DNA of 64,000 nucleotides, taken from the NCBI RefSeq assembly GCF_014204915.1, contig NZ_JACHMH010000001.1, forward strand, positions 4,055,501 through 4,119,500, given 5' to 3'. Below the pieces are notes generated by a model. The model did no database searches, was not told the DNA's origin, and worked only from the letters and a program-made list of their open reading frames with translations. Below, one piece after another: positions 44,945 to 54,523 of the stretch. Origin of the DNA: Crossiella cryophila (GTDB lineage: Bacteria; Actinomycetota; Actinomycetes; Mycobacteriales; Pseudonocardiaceae). A program made the translations under genes and the position numbers. How positions within the stretch are numbered: the stretch's first letter is position 1; each line of letters begins with the position of its first letter.

Positions 44945-45684
44945 CCCGCGGGCGTGGGGTGAAGAAGCCGGTGCGGCGGGTGCGGGTGGTGGCCGGGCGG
45001 CATCCGCGGCCGGTGGGGGCGACGGCCGTGGAACCGGAGGTCATCGAGTCAGCGACCACGATCGTTGAGGCAGTATCGCCGGTAGTGGTGGACGTCGTCC
45101 CGACTGAGGTGGCGGCTGCGGTGCTGGAGCCGCCCGAAGTGGATCGCGCCGGGACGGTTCGATCCGTTGACCCGGAGCCGGTGGTGAAGCGGGCGTTTCC
45201 GCTGGTGGCGGTGTTGGGGGTGGTGCTGGTGCTCGCCGCGGGGTTCGCGGTCTGGGCTGGGGTGGCGACCCAGGCGTTGCGGCCGGGGACCAATGTCGCG
45301 CTGGTCGACAACGCGGCGACGGACCTGGTGCTGCGGCAGGTCACCGATGCCGTGCGGGACACCTTCAGCTACGACCATTCGGACACCGGGCGCACCGAAC
45401 AGGCCGCCGCCCGGGTGCTCGACGGCCGGGCCATCGAGCAGTACCGCGAGCTGTTCGCCGAGGTCCGCAAGGTCGCACCGGCGCAGAAACTCGTGCTCAC
45501 CACCACCATCCGGGCGGCCGGAGTGCGGGAGATCCAGGGCGACACCGCCACCGTGCTGGTCTTCGTCGACCAGCAGATGCTGCGGACCGGGGACAACGTG
45601 CAGAACTCCGGCGCGGCGCAGCTGGAGGTCACCGCGCGGCGGGACGGCCCGAACTGGCGGATCATCGAGCTGAAGGTGCTCTGA
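44941..45684 (+). CDS. Mce-associated membrane protein (Mas, Rv3492c-like)
   Basis: A 247-residue protein with a basic N-terminus (RGRGVKKPVRRVRVVAGRH), an acidic/Val-rich linker to ~80, one transmembrane helix (FPLVAVLGVVLVLAAGFAVWAG, ~84-105) and a C-terminal periplasmic domain ending NSGAAQLEVTARRDGPNWRIIELKVL. GTG 44941 overlaps the preceding stop. It is the last gene of the mce4 operon, as Rv3492c is in Mycobacterium. Confidence 0.87.
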   Translation: MTRGRGVKKPVRRVRVVAGRHPRPVGATAVEPEVIESATTIVEAVSPVVVDVVPTEVAAAVLEPPEVDRAGTVRSVDPEPVVKRAFPLVAVLGVVLVLAAGFAVWAGVATQALRPGTNVALVDNAATDLVLRQVTDAVRDTFSYDHSDTGRTEQAAARVLDGRAIEQYRELFAEVRKVAPAQKLVLTTTIRAAGVREIQGDTATVLVFVDQQMLRTGDNVQNSGAAQLEVTARRDGPNWRIIELKVL

Positions 45685-45693
45685 CTGGCCAAC

Positions 45694-45713
45694 GCGTAAC
45701 CAGTGGGTTACGC
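45694..45713. promoter_or_regulatory. Perfect palindrome, probable ArsR-type autoregulatory operator
   Basis: GCGTAACC-AGTG-GGTTACGC is an 8-bp perfect inverted repeat ending seven bases before GTG 45721. It covers the upstream alternative GTG at 45703, which argues that 45721 is the real, perhaps leaderless, start. Confidence 0.65.
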
Positions 45714-45720
45714 TTCCGCG

Positions 45721-46083
45721 GTGGATGAGGTGGCGGCGGCGATCGCCGATCCGGTGCGCAGGGAGATCCTGGTGCTGCTCCGGGACGGCCGGTTGGCCGC
45801 GGGTGAGATCGCCGGGCGGTTCGAGATCAGCAGGCCGGCGGTGAGCAGGCACCTGCGGGTGTTGCGGGAGAGCGGGCTGGTTCAGGACGAGCTGGTCGGC
45901 AGGCAGCGGCTGTACGCACTTGATCCGCAACGCTTCCGGGAGCTGGCCGCCTGGCTGGCCCAGTTCGAGCGGCCGACCGGGTGGGAACACCGGCTCGACG
46001 CCCTGGAAACCGAGGTCTACCGCACCCGCCGGGAGCGCCGCGCGCTGCCTTCGGCGTTGGACGACAAGGAGAACACGGCATGA
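45721..46083 (+). CDS. ArsR-family winged-helix regulator
   Basis: A 120-residue ArsR/SmtB-type repressor without metal-binding cysteines: VAAAIADPVRREILVLLRDGRLAAGEIAGRF followed by the recognition helix SRPAVSRHLRVLRESGLV and the wing QDELVGRQRLYALDP. ArsR proteins paired with an AHSA1/SRPBCC gene are common; the ligand is unknown. The start GTG 45721 was chosen over GTG 45703 because the latter lies inside the palindromic operator. The next gene starts by ATGA overlap. Confidence 0.88.
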   Translation: MDEVAAAIADPVRREILVLLRDGRLAAGEIAGRFEISRPAVSRHLRVLRESGLVQDELVGRQRLYALDPQRFRELAAWLAQFERPTGWEHRLDALETEVYRTRRERRALPSALDDKENTA

Positions 46084-46580
46084 CACCGTTGCCAACCGGC
46101 CGGTTGTTCGGCACCGACGCCGGGGTGGACCTGGTGCTGACCCGCACCTTTCGCGCTCCGGCCGAGGATGTCTGGGCCAGCCTGACCGAGTCCGAGCGCA
46201 CCGCGCGCTGGTTCGGGCCGTGGACCGGGGAATCCGGTCCGGGCCGCACCATCAAGGTGCAGATGGTCTTCGAGGAAGGCCAGGGGTGGATGGACATCCG
46301 CATCGACGACTGCGTCCCGCCCCGGCTGCTGAAGCTGAGCACCGTGGACGAGGTCGGCGTCTGGCTGCTGACCGTCGAGGTGTCCGAAGTGGACGGTGTG
46401 AGTGAACTGAAGCTGGTGCACCACCGAGAGAGTCGGGAGGGTGCCGGGGACATCGGGCCTGGGTGGGAGTACTACCTGGACATGCTGGTCGCGTCCAGGG
46501 AGGGCCAGGCGCTGCCGAGTTTCGACGACTACTACCCGGCGCAGAAGGAGTACTACGAGACGCTGACCGTGTCGGAGTAA
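46080..46580 (+). CDS. SRPBCC (AHSA1-type) ligand-binding domain protein
   Basis: A 166-residue START/Bet v1-fold protein. It shows the family beginning VLTRTFRAPAEDVWASLTESERTARWFGPW, a central GWMDIRIDDCVPPRLLKLSTVDEVGVW and the end GWEYYLDMLVASREG. Coupled to the ArsR regulator, it probably binds a hydrophobic ligand linked to that regulator. A strong terminator follows. Confidence 0.85.
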   Translation: MTPLPTGRLFGTDAGVDLVLTRTFRAPAEDVWASLTESERTARWFGPWTGESGPGRTIKVQMVFEEGQGWMDIRIDDCVPPRLLKLSTVDEVGVWLLTVEVSEVDGVSELKLVHHRESREGAGDIGPGWEYYLDMLVASREGQALPSFDDYYPAQKEYYETLTVSE

Positions 46581-46585
46581 TGGAG

Positions 46586-46619
46586 ACCGGGGTGGTCCCA
46601 GTGGTGGGACCACCCCGGT
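46586..46619. terminator. Bidirectional terminator hairpin
   Basis: ACCGGGGTGGTCCCA pairs perfectly (15 bp) with TGGGACCACCCCGGT around a GTGG loop, between the convergent SRPBCC and chitinase genes. There is no long T tract on either side, as is common in actinobacteria. Confidence 0.85.
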
Positions 46620-46639
46620 TGCCTTGTGGGGCAAGGGAA

Positions 46640-47902
<1,263 letters not shown>

Positions 47903-47963
47903 CTGTAACTCCGCAGGGGACGAGGTACAGGGGGCACGCTGGCGGCGTGCGTCACACGCTAGG

Positions 47964-47975
47964 TGGTTTAGACCA
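47964..47975. promoter_or_regulatory. DasR-type operator (dre) upstream of chitinase
   Basis: TGGTTTAGACCA, within GTGGTTTAGACCACT, differs by one base from the core TGGTCTAGACCA of the DasR site known upstream of Streptomyces chitinase genes. It is 62 bp before the chitinase ATG. Confidence 0.75.
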
Positions 47976-48012
47976 CTAGGTCAACGGTTTCTTTGCCGGG
48001 GCTTGTCGTGGC

Positions 48013-48120
48013 GGGTTGCGTTGCGCAGCCACAAGATCAAGAGCTGCGGGCGGCTTTGGCGGACGGGCGGGAATCAAAGGAAGGGGAACCGCTCGGGGAT
48101 GTTCGAGAAGCCGGTCCGGC
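48013..48120 (-). repeat. Remnant of the long-hairpin element (hairpin missing)
   Basis: On the minus strand the element 5' flank (GGCTTCTCGAACATCCCCGAG..) joins directly to the 3' flank (TTTGATTCCCGCCCGTCCG..). The whole ~130-nt hairpin is absent. In intact copies GGATGGGG occurs at both edges of the hairpin, so recombination between these short direct repeats could have removed it. Confidence 0.6.
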
Positions 48121-48149
48121 TGTCTGTTCGCTGGGCTTCGTCCTTCCGC

Positions 48150-48179
48150 TTGCGAGCCTCGCCCCATCGTGCGTACAGT
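48150..48179 (+). promoter_or_regulatory. Possible sigma70-type promoter
   Basis: TTGCGA and TACAGT with an 18-bp spacer, 42 bp before the start of the serine hydrolase gene. Confidence 0.35.
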
Positions 48180-48220
48180 GTGCGCAAGACGGGAACGATG
48201 TGCGCGACTGGGGAGTGACG

Positions 48221-49402
48221 ATGAACAGGTCGGGGCTGCGGCGGGTTCGGGAGCAGCTGGCGAAGCGGGTGGATTCCGGAGAGGTGCCGGGGCTGGTCGC
48301 GTTGCTGGGGAATGGGGATTCGGCGCACGTCGAGGTGCTGGGGGATATGCATGTCGGGGGTGGGGCGGCAATGGCGGAGGACTCGATTTTCCGGCTTGCC
48401 TCCGCTACCAAGCCGATCATCGCCGCGGGGGTGCTGGCGCTGGTCGAGGATTGCCGGTTGCGGCTGGATGACTCGATTGAGGAATGGTTGCCGGAACTGG
48501 CGGATCGGCGGGTGCTGGTGCGGCCGGATGCCGAGGTGACGGACACGGTGCCGGCTCGGCGGGCCATCACCGTGCGGGATCTGCTGACCTTCACCTGGGG
48601 GTTCGGGGTTGACCTGACCGGGGCTGACACGCCAATCCGGCGGGCGATGCTGGAATTGGGTTTGCTGGTGCCGCCTTCCGGGTTTGAGCCGGATGTGTGG
48701 ATCGCGCGACTGGGGTCGTTGCCGTTGATGGCTCAGCCGGGGGAGAAGTGGCTTTATCACGTCGGGTCGGATGTGTTGGGGTTGCTGGTGGCGCGGGTGA
48801 CCGGGGTTTCGCTGGGGGAGTTCCTGCGGGAGCGGATTTTCGCGCCGTTGGGGATGGTGGATACCGGGTTTTTCGTTCCTGAGGACAAGATCGGGCGGTT
48901 GCCCACCAGTTACGCGCATGATCCGGCGACGGGGGAGCTGGTGGTGTGGGATCCGGCGGTGGGGGGCAAGTACAGCAAGCCGCCCAGGTTCGAGACCGGT
49001 GGGGACGGGCTGGTCTCGACCGCGTCGGACTACTTCGCGTTTCAGCGGATGTTGTTGCAGGGTGGGAAGTATCGGGGGGAACGGGTGCTGTCGGGGGGCT
49101 CGGTGGCGTTGATGACCTCCGACCAGCTCACGCCCGCGCAGAAGGTGGAGAAGGACGAGTTGAACGAGTTCTTCGGGGATCACGGCGGGTTTGGGTTCGG
49201 GATGGGGGTGCGGACTGTGCGGCGGGGGTTCGCGCAGGTGGGGCAGTTCGGCTGGGATGGGGGGCTGGGGACTTCGGCGCAGGCTGATCCGGGGGCCGGG
49301 TTCAGTGGGGTGTTGCTGACCCAGGTGGCGTTGGACTCGCCGGTGTCCCGGTTGCTGATCAAGGACTTCTGGACTACGGCCTATCAGGCGATGGAGGACT
49401 GA
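48221..49402 (+). CDS. Beta-lactamase-fold serine hydrolase
   Basis: A 393-residue class C beta-lactamase-like hydrolase. SxxK is SATK in FRLASATKPIIAAGVLAL; the tyrosine motif is WLYHVGSDVLGLLVARVTG; a GWDGGLG segment stands for the third motif. No signal peptide. It belongs to a different subgroup from the family VIII pair at 8166-10611 and has an aspartate/glutamate-rich middle. Role unknown. ATG 48221 follows GGGGAG; GTG 48215 is possible. The coding strand is strongly G/T-rich at third positions. Confidence 0.85.
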   Translation: MNRSGLRRVREQLAKRVDSGEVPGLVALLGNGDSAHVEVLGDMHVGGGAAMAEDSIFRLASATKPIIAAGVLALVEDCRLRLDDSIEEWLPELADRRVLVRPDAEVTDTVPARRAITVRDLLTFTWGFGVDLTGADTPIRRAMLELGLLVPPSGFEPDVWIARLGSLPLMAQPGEKWLYHVGSDVLGLLVARVTGVSLGEFLRERIFAPLGMVDTGFFVPEDKIGRLPTSYAHDPATGELVVWDPAVGGKYSKPPRFETGGDGLVSTASDYFAFQRMLLQGGKYRGERVLSGGSVALMTSDQLTPAQKVEKDELNEFFGDHGGFGFGMGVRTVRRGFAQVGQFGWDGGLGTSAQADPGAGFSGVLLTQVALDSPVSRLLIKDFWTTAYQAMED

Positions 49403-49430
49403 GGGCTGGGGGCTGCGTTTTTGGGACAGC

Positions 49431-49462
49431 GAAAGGCCCTCCCGTTGCGGGGAGGGCCTTTC
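49431..49462. terminator. Bidirectional terminator hairpin
   Basis: GAAAGGCCCTCCC pairs with GGGAGGGCCTTTC around GTTGCG, between the convergent serine hydrolase and GH92 genes. The A/T-rich foot resembles a U tract on each strand. Confidence 0.85.
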
Positions 49463-49484
49463 GGTTGTTCAGTTGGCTAGCGGA

Positions 49485-52400
49485 CTACAGGTCCTGGCAC
49501 TGGCCGGTTCGGGGGCCGGTGCCGGTGTTGTCGAAGCCGTTGTCGACCGGTGCGGTGGTGTTGCCCGCACAGGTGACCGGGCCCTGGATGCCGCTGGCGG
49601 AGACCACGGGGGCCTCTGTCGCGGTGTTGCCCACCAGGGTCACCGGGCCTTCGATCCGGGTGGATTCGATGCTCAGCTCGCCGGTGGTGCCGGTGATGCT
49701 GATCGGACCCGATACGTTGCTGTTGAACAGGATCACGCTGGTGGCGCCGACCGCGCTGAGCGGACCACTGATCCGGCTGCCGTAGGCGTGCAGGGCGGCG
49801 CCGGGGGCGACGGTGACCGGGCCGGTGATCTCGGCGTCGCGCAGGACCGTGGTGCCCTCGGTGACCGTGAGCGGGCCCTCGTGCTTGCCGGTGATCTCCT
49901 TGGCCGGCTTGGCCGCCGGCTTGCTGAGGAACTCGACCTCGGCGACGGAGAAACCGCCGGTGCCGGTCAGTTCCAGCCGGTAGTGGCTGTAGCGGCCCGG
50001 CTTGGCCACCTTGAACGCCCTGGTGTGCTGGCGCCATACGAACTTCTCGTTCTTGCGTTCGTCGACCGTGGCCCAGGTCGTGCCGTCGTAGGAGCCCTTC
50101 AGCACCCAGCCCGTGGCATCGGCCGCGGCCTTGCCGGAGGTGAGGGTGTAGAAGGTGACCGGGTCGGTCTGCACCTTGGGCTGGAACTGCACCCAGCCGC
50201 TGCCGTTGAACGCGGTCTCGGTCGCGGAGGTGTTGTCCACCAACGCGTCCAGGCCGGTCGAGGCGGTGCGGGTGCCCTCGGCGTCGCGCAACGGCGTGGG
50301 GACCGCGCTGCCCTCGGTGATCGACTTCGGCGCGGCGTCCTTGTCGGTGCCCCACTTCGAGGGCTTGTCGCCCAGGTCGAACTCGAGGGTGCCGCCCTTG
50401 GCGATCAGGTCGTGCGGCAGGTCGGTCTTGCCGTAGTTGCGGCCGTTGACCTTCAGGCCCTGCACGTAGACGTTGCGCAGGCTGTTCTTCGGCGCCTTGA
50501 TCACCAGGTCCTTGCCGTTCTCCAGGTGCACGGTGGCCTTGGTGAACAGCGGGGAACCAATGGCGTAGCTGGGATTGCCCATCTGCAGCGGGTAGAAGCC
50601 GAGCGCGCTGAACAGCCACCAGGCGGACAGCTCGCCGTTGTCCTCGTCACCGCCGTAGCCCTGGCCGATGGTGGACCCGGTGTACTGCCGGGACAGCACC
50701 TCGCGCACCTTCTCCTGGGTCTTCCACGGCTGGCCCACGTAGTCGTACATGTAGGTGATGTGGTGCGAGGGCTGGTTGCTGTGCCCGTACTGGCCCATCC
50801 GCACATCGCGGGCCTCGATCATCTCGTGGATGGTCCCGCCGTAGGAGCCGGGGAACTCCGCGGTCTCCGGGGTGCTGAAGAACTTGTCCAGCTTGGCCGC
50901 CAGCTTGTCCCGGCCGCCGTAGAGGTTGGCCAGGCCCTGACCGTCCTGCGGGGCGTGGAAGGCCATGTTCCAGGCGTTGGTCTCGGTGTAGTCGTGGCCC
51001 CACTCGCGCGGCTCGTACTTGTCCGGCTCGACCCGCCAGCTGCCGTCGGGCTTGCGGCCCTGGAAGAAGCCGACCCTGGAGTCGAACATGTTGACGTAGT
51101 TCTGCGCCCGGTTCAGGAAGTACTCGTGGTTCTCCTTGAACTCCTTGCGGCGCGGGTCATTCGGCTTGGCCTCCTCATACAGGGTCTTGGCCAGCACGGC
51201 GATGCCGTAGTCGTTGATGTAGCCGTCCAGGGCCCAGGACATGCCCTCACCGGTGTTGGTGGAGGTGTAGCCCAGGAACACCGAGGTGTCCAGGCCCTTG
51301 CGGCCCACGCCGGGGTTCGGCGGGGCCACGGTGGCGTTCTTCACCGCGGCGTCGTAGGCGGCGCGCACGTCGAAGTTGGTCACGCCCTTGCGGTAGGCAT
51401 CGGCGAAGGCCACGTCCGAGCTGGTGCCCACCATCAGGTTCGCGTAGCCGGGGGAGGACCAGCGGGAGACCCAGCCGCCCTCCTTGTACTGCTGCACGAA
51501 GCCCTCGGCCATCTCGCCCGCCTTCTTCGGCGTGAACAGCGAGTAGGCGGGCCAGGTGGTCCGGTAGGTGTCCCAGAACCCGTTGTTGACGTAGATCTTG
51601 CCGTCGACGATCTTCGCGCCGGTGCTCACCGGGGTGTCCGGACCGGTCGGCGCGGCCACCGGGCTGGCGTGCCTGATGACCGGCTTGTCCTTGCTGCCCA
51701 CGTTCTCGTGCCCGGAGTTCGGGTAGAGGAACAGGCGGTACAGGTTGGAGTAGAGCGTGTGCAGCTGGTCCTGGGTGGCGCCCTCGACCTCGATGACGCG
51801 CAGCTGCTTGTCCCACTCGGTCTGCGCGCGCTCCTTGACCGAGTCGAAGGTGTCCGAAGTGGACACTTCAAGGGCCAGGTTCTTCTTGGCCTGCTCCACG
51901 CTCAGCAGCGAGGTGGCGATCCGCATGGTGACGGTGCGGTTGTCGGCCGGGGTGTCGAAGCGCAGGAACCCGGTGACGTTGTCCCGGCCTGCCCCGGTCA
52001 GCTTGCCGCCGTCGACCGCGGGACGGTCGAAGCTGGCGTGCACGAACAGCCGGGTGGCGCCGGTGGACAGGCCGCTCTTGATGTCGGAGAAGCCGGAGAC
52101 GGTGCCGGTGGCCGGGTCCAGGGTCAGCCCGCCGTTGTTGTTGACGTTGTCGAACAGCAGGCTGGAGGTGTCCCCGGTGAAGGTGAACCGGAACAACGCC
52201 GCGTGATCCGTCGGCGCGATCTCGGTCTTCATCCCGTTCTCGAAGGTCACGCCGTAGTAGTGCGCCTGCGCCGTCTCGTTGACGTGCTTGAACGGCAGGG
52301 CGCGGGCGGCGCGGTCCAGCTTCGGCGTGCCCTCGGCCGAGGGCATCACCTGGAAGGTCTGCCGGTCACCCATCCACGGGCTGGGCTGGTGGCTGGCGGT

Positions 52401-53804
52401 GAATGCCTGCAAGGTGGGCAGGTTCTGCGCGTTGTTGCTCTTGGCGTACTCGTACAGCCAGCTCGTGGTGCCCGCGTTGGTCATCGGGGCCCAGAAGTTG
52501 AAGCCGTGCGGCACCGCGGTCGCCGGGAAGTTGTTGCCCCGGGAGAAACCGGAGCTGGAGTTGGTGCCGCGGGTGGTGATCACGTGCTCGGACGGCCGCT
52601 TCGCGTTGATCTTCGGCGCGGTGCCCACCCGGATGTCGTCCACCCAGCCGGAGAAGCTGGCCGGGCCGGTCGGGTTGTCGTAGGCGACCAGGATCCGCTT
52701 GATGGTCTTGCCGGCGGCGACCTTGCCGATCACCGACTGCTGCAGGTTCCACTGGTTGGTGTAGAGCACCTTGGAGGCGCCCTGACCGCGCGGCGACAGC
52801 TCGAACCCGTGCTGGTCGGTGGCCTTGAGGTCACTGAGGTAGGTGCCGTCGGAGAAGGCCAGGTCCAGCGCGGCGTGCGTGCTGGGGTAGTTCATGTCCC
52901 CGGAGACGAACTCCGGGAAGATCAGGTACGACAACTCGGTGTCCCGGCCGACCTGGATGTCGACGTCGAAGACCTTGTTGTAGGAGTAGCCGCGGCCCTT
53001 GGCCTCGTGCGTGCCCAGGTAGCGGAAGGCGCGCGAGCCGGTGAACCCGCTGTTGTTGCGCACGTTGTACCCGCCTGCCGGGCCCTTGCCCGCGACGGTG
53101 CGCATGTACGGCGGGAACTCGCCGTTGCTCGGCCCGGCCAGCTGCAGCTCGGCCAGCTGGATCAGCGAGGCGCCGTTGTTCAGCGTGATGTCGAGGCGGT
53201 AGTGCCGGTAGGCGACCGTGTTGGTCAGGGTGAAGGTCTTGGTCTCCTGCCGCTTGGCGAAGCTCTCGCCGGTCCGACTGTCCACAGTGGTCCAGTTGGC
53301 GCCGTCGTTGGAGCCCTTGAGGGTCCAGTCCTTCGGGTCCCGTTCGGGCGCGTCATTGGCCGAGGAGATCGCGTACTTCTGCACCGCGACCGCCTCGGAC
53401 AGGGTCAGCGAGACCCAGCCGGTGCGCTCGAAGGCCAGCCATTTGGAGGCCAGGCTGCCGTCGAAGAGGTTGTCCCTGACCTCACCGCCGCCGGTGTTCT
53501 CCGCGCTGGCCGCGGTGGCGGTGATCTTGTCGTTGACGCTGCCCGGGATGCTCACCGAGTCCGCGCCGGTCACCCCGGACGCCTTCGGTCTGCCGTCCGG
53601 CCCGGTCTCGGGCGTGTCGGTCCACGTCGGCTGTGGCTCGCCTGCCTCGAAGGAGGTGGCGAACGAGGTGCCTTCCACTGGCTGCCCCTGGTCTGTCTCC
53701 GGTGGCGCCGCCAGCGCGACCGGGGACCCGGCCAGGCTCAGCGCCACGATGCTCGCGCAGACCAGCATCATCGGTGATCGTGCTGCGCGCACTCTGTTCC
53801 TCAC
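49485..53804 (-). CDS. Secreted multidomain GH92 mannosidase-family enzyme
   Basis: A 1439-residue protein. Order: signal peptide (VRNRVRAARSPMMLVCASIVALSLAG), an F5/8-type/CBM32-like domain (~80-190), the GH92 N-terminal beta-sandwich, the GH92 (alpha/alpha)6 catalytic domain, a second F5/8-like domain (~1190-1310) and a C-terminal tail of short repeats of the type xIxGPVTxxGNT. The motif that in alpha-mannosidases reads GNEPSHH is HSNQPSHH here: Gln1011 replaces the general-acid Glu. GH92 members with this change are known to cleave mannose-phosphate-mannose links. GTG 53804 has GGAGG nine bases upstream. Confidence 0.9.
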   Translation of the reverse strand: MRNRVRAARSPMMLVCASIVALSLAGSPVALAAPPETDQGQPVEGTSFATSFEAGEPQPTWTDTPETGPDGRPKASGVTGADSVSIPGSVNDKITATAASAENTGGGEVRDNLFDGSLASKWLAFERTGWVSLTLSEAVAVQKYAISSANDAPERDPKDWTLKGSNDGANWTTVDSRTGESFAKRQETKTFTLTNTVAYRHYRLDITLNNGASLIQLAELQLAGPSNGEFPPYMRTVAGKGPAGGYNVRNNSGFTGSRAFRYLGTHEAKGRGYSYNKVFDVDIQVGRDTELSYLIFPEFVSGDMNYPSTHAALDLAFSDGTYLSDLKATDQHGFELSPRGQGASKVLYTNQWNLQQSVIGKVAAGKTIKRILVAYDNPTGPASFSGWVDDIRVGTAPKINAKRPSEHVITTRGTNSSSGFSRGNNFPATAVPHGFNFWAPMTNAGTTSWLYEYAKSNNAQNLPTLQAFTASHQPSPWMGDRQTFQVMPSAEGTPKLDRAARALPFKHVNETAQAHYYGVTFENGMKTEIAPTDHAALFRFTFTGDTSSLLFDNVNNNGGLTLDPATGTVSGFSDIKSGLSTGATRLFVHASFDRPAVDGGKLTGAGRDNVTGFLRFDTPADNRTVTMRIATSLLSVEQAKKNLALEVSTSDTFDSVKERAQTEWDKQLRVIEVEGATQDQLHTLYSNLYRLFLYPNSGHENVGSKDKPVIRHASPVAAPTGPDTPVSTGAKIVDGKIYVNNGFWDTYRTTWPAYSLFTPKKAGEMAEGFVQQYKEGGWVSRWSSPGYANLMVGTSSDVAFADAYRKGVTNFDVRAAYDAAVKNATVAPPNPGVGRKGLDTSVFLGYTSTNTGEGMSWALDGYINDYGIAVLAKTLYEEAKPNDPRRKEFKENHEYFLNRAQNYVNMFDSRVGFFQGRKPDGSWRVEPDKYEPREWGHDYTETNAWNMAFHAPQDGQGLANLYGGRDKLAAKLDKFFSTPETAEFPGSYGGTIHEMIEARDVRMGQYGHSNQPSHHITYMYDYVGQPWKTQEKVREVLSRQYTGSTIGQGYGGDEDNGELSAWWLFSALGFYPLQMGNPSYAIGSPLFTKATVHLENGKDLVIKAPKNSLRNVYVQGLKVNGRNYGKTDLPHDLIAKGGTLEFDLGDKPSKWGTDKDAAPKSITEGSAVPTPLRDAEGTRTASTGLDALVDNTSATETAFNGSGWVQFQPKVQTDPVTFYTLTSGKAAADATGWVLKGSYDGTTWATVDERKNEKFVWRQHTRAFKVAKPGRYSHYRLELTGTGGFSVAEVEFLSKPAAKPAKEITGKHEGPLTVTEGTTVLRDAEITGPVTVAPGAALHAYGSRISGPLSAVGATSVILFNSNVSGPISITGTTGELSIESTRIEGPVTLVGNTATEAPVVSASGIQGPVTCAGNTTAPVDNGFDNTGTGPRTGQCQDL

Positions 53805-54022
53805 GCTTCGAGTCCTCCGCCTGGGATGTCGGGGGGTGCAGACGGCTGTGCTGGACTCGACCCGGCACAACCCGGACGAAAGCGAAGCCCGGCACTGACA
53901 TCGATGTCAAGAACTTCGTCCGGTCTTGTCACACCTCAGGCGGCGGATGAGGCCGGACGGCTCAATCCCTGGCAGTCGCTGTCATCCGAAGGTGTTGCGC
54001 CGTTCGGGTCGCCACCCAGGGC

Positions 54023-54460
54023 TCAGGGGCGTTCCAGCGCGCCCGGCCGGAACGGCTCCACCCCGACCACCCGGCGCACCCGCAGCGGCTCGATGACCAG
54101 CACCAACCGCCGCTCACCCGGGATCCGCCACTCGTAGGTCGGGGTGCCGACGTACTTGCGGGCCAGCCGGTCCATCCCGTCCTCGGCGACCGTCCCGGTC
54201 ACGAACTCCACCACCCGGCCGCGGATCTCCACCCGGTCATAGGGGTTGTCCGGCGAGGTCGCCGACAACGACACCCGGGGATCGCGCCGCAGGTTGTCCT
54301 CCTTGACCCGGCCCAGCGCGGTGTTGATCAGCACCCGGTCCCCGTCCGCCTCCGCCCACATCGGCGTGACCTGCGGCGATCCATCCGCGTTGAGCGTGGC
54401 CAGGTGCCAGAACAGCGGCCTGGCCAGCCACTCCCGCACCTCAGGACCGAGTTCCGCCAC
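54023..54460 (-). CDS. PPOX-class F420/FMN-dependent enzyme
   Basis: A 145-residue split-barrel protein: REWLARPLFWHLATLNADGSPQVTPMWAEADGDRVLINTALGRVKEDNLRRDPRVSLS. These are the flavin-binding strands and loop of the TIGR03618-type proteins. It probably binds F420 or FMN and reduces an unknown substrate. GTG 54460 start. It lies 63 bp upstream of the end of the protease gene and is transcribed in the same direction. Confidence 0.83.
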   Translation of the reverse strand: MAELGPEVREWLARPLFWHLATLNADGSPQVTPMWAEADGDRVLINTALGRVKEDNLRRDPRVSLSATSPDNPYDRVEIRGRVVEFVTGTVAEDGMDRLARKYVGTPTYEWRIPGERRLVLVIEPLRVRRVVGVEPFRPGALERP

Positions 54461-54523
54461 GTGCCTTCCCCTCCCGGACGACGCTGGGCGCGCGGTGGGG
54501 CGGGCGGACCCGCCCCACCGGCC

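Noticed and set aside
49473-53777. 1434-codon open frame on the plus strand opposite the GH92 gene
   Set aside because: It is antisense to a gene with full domain content and signal peptide; its Gly/Val/Arg-rich composition is typical of a GC-rich shadow frame.
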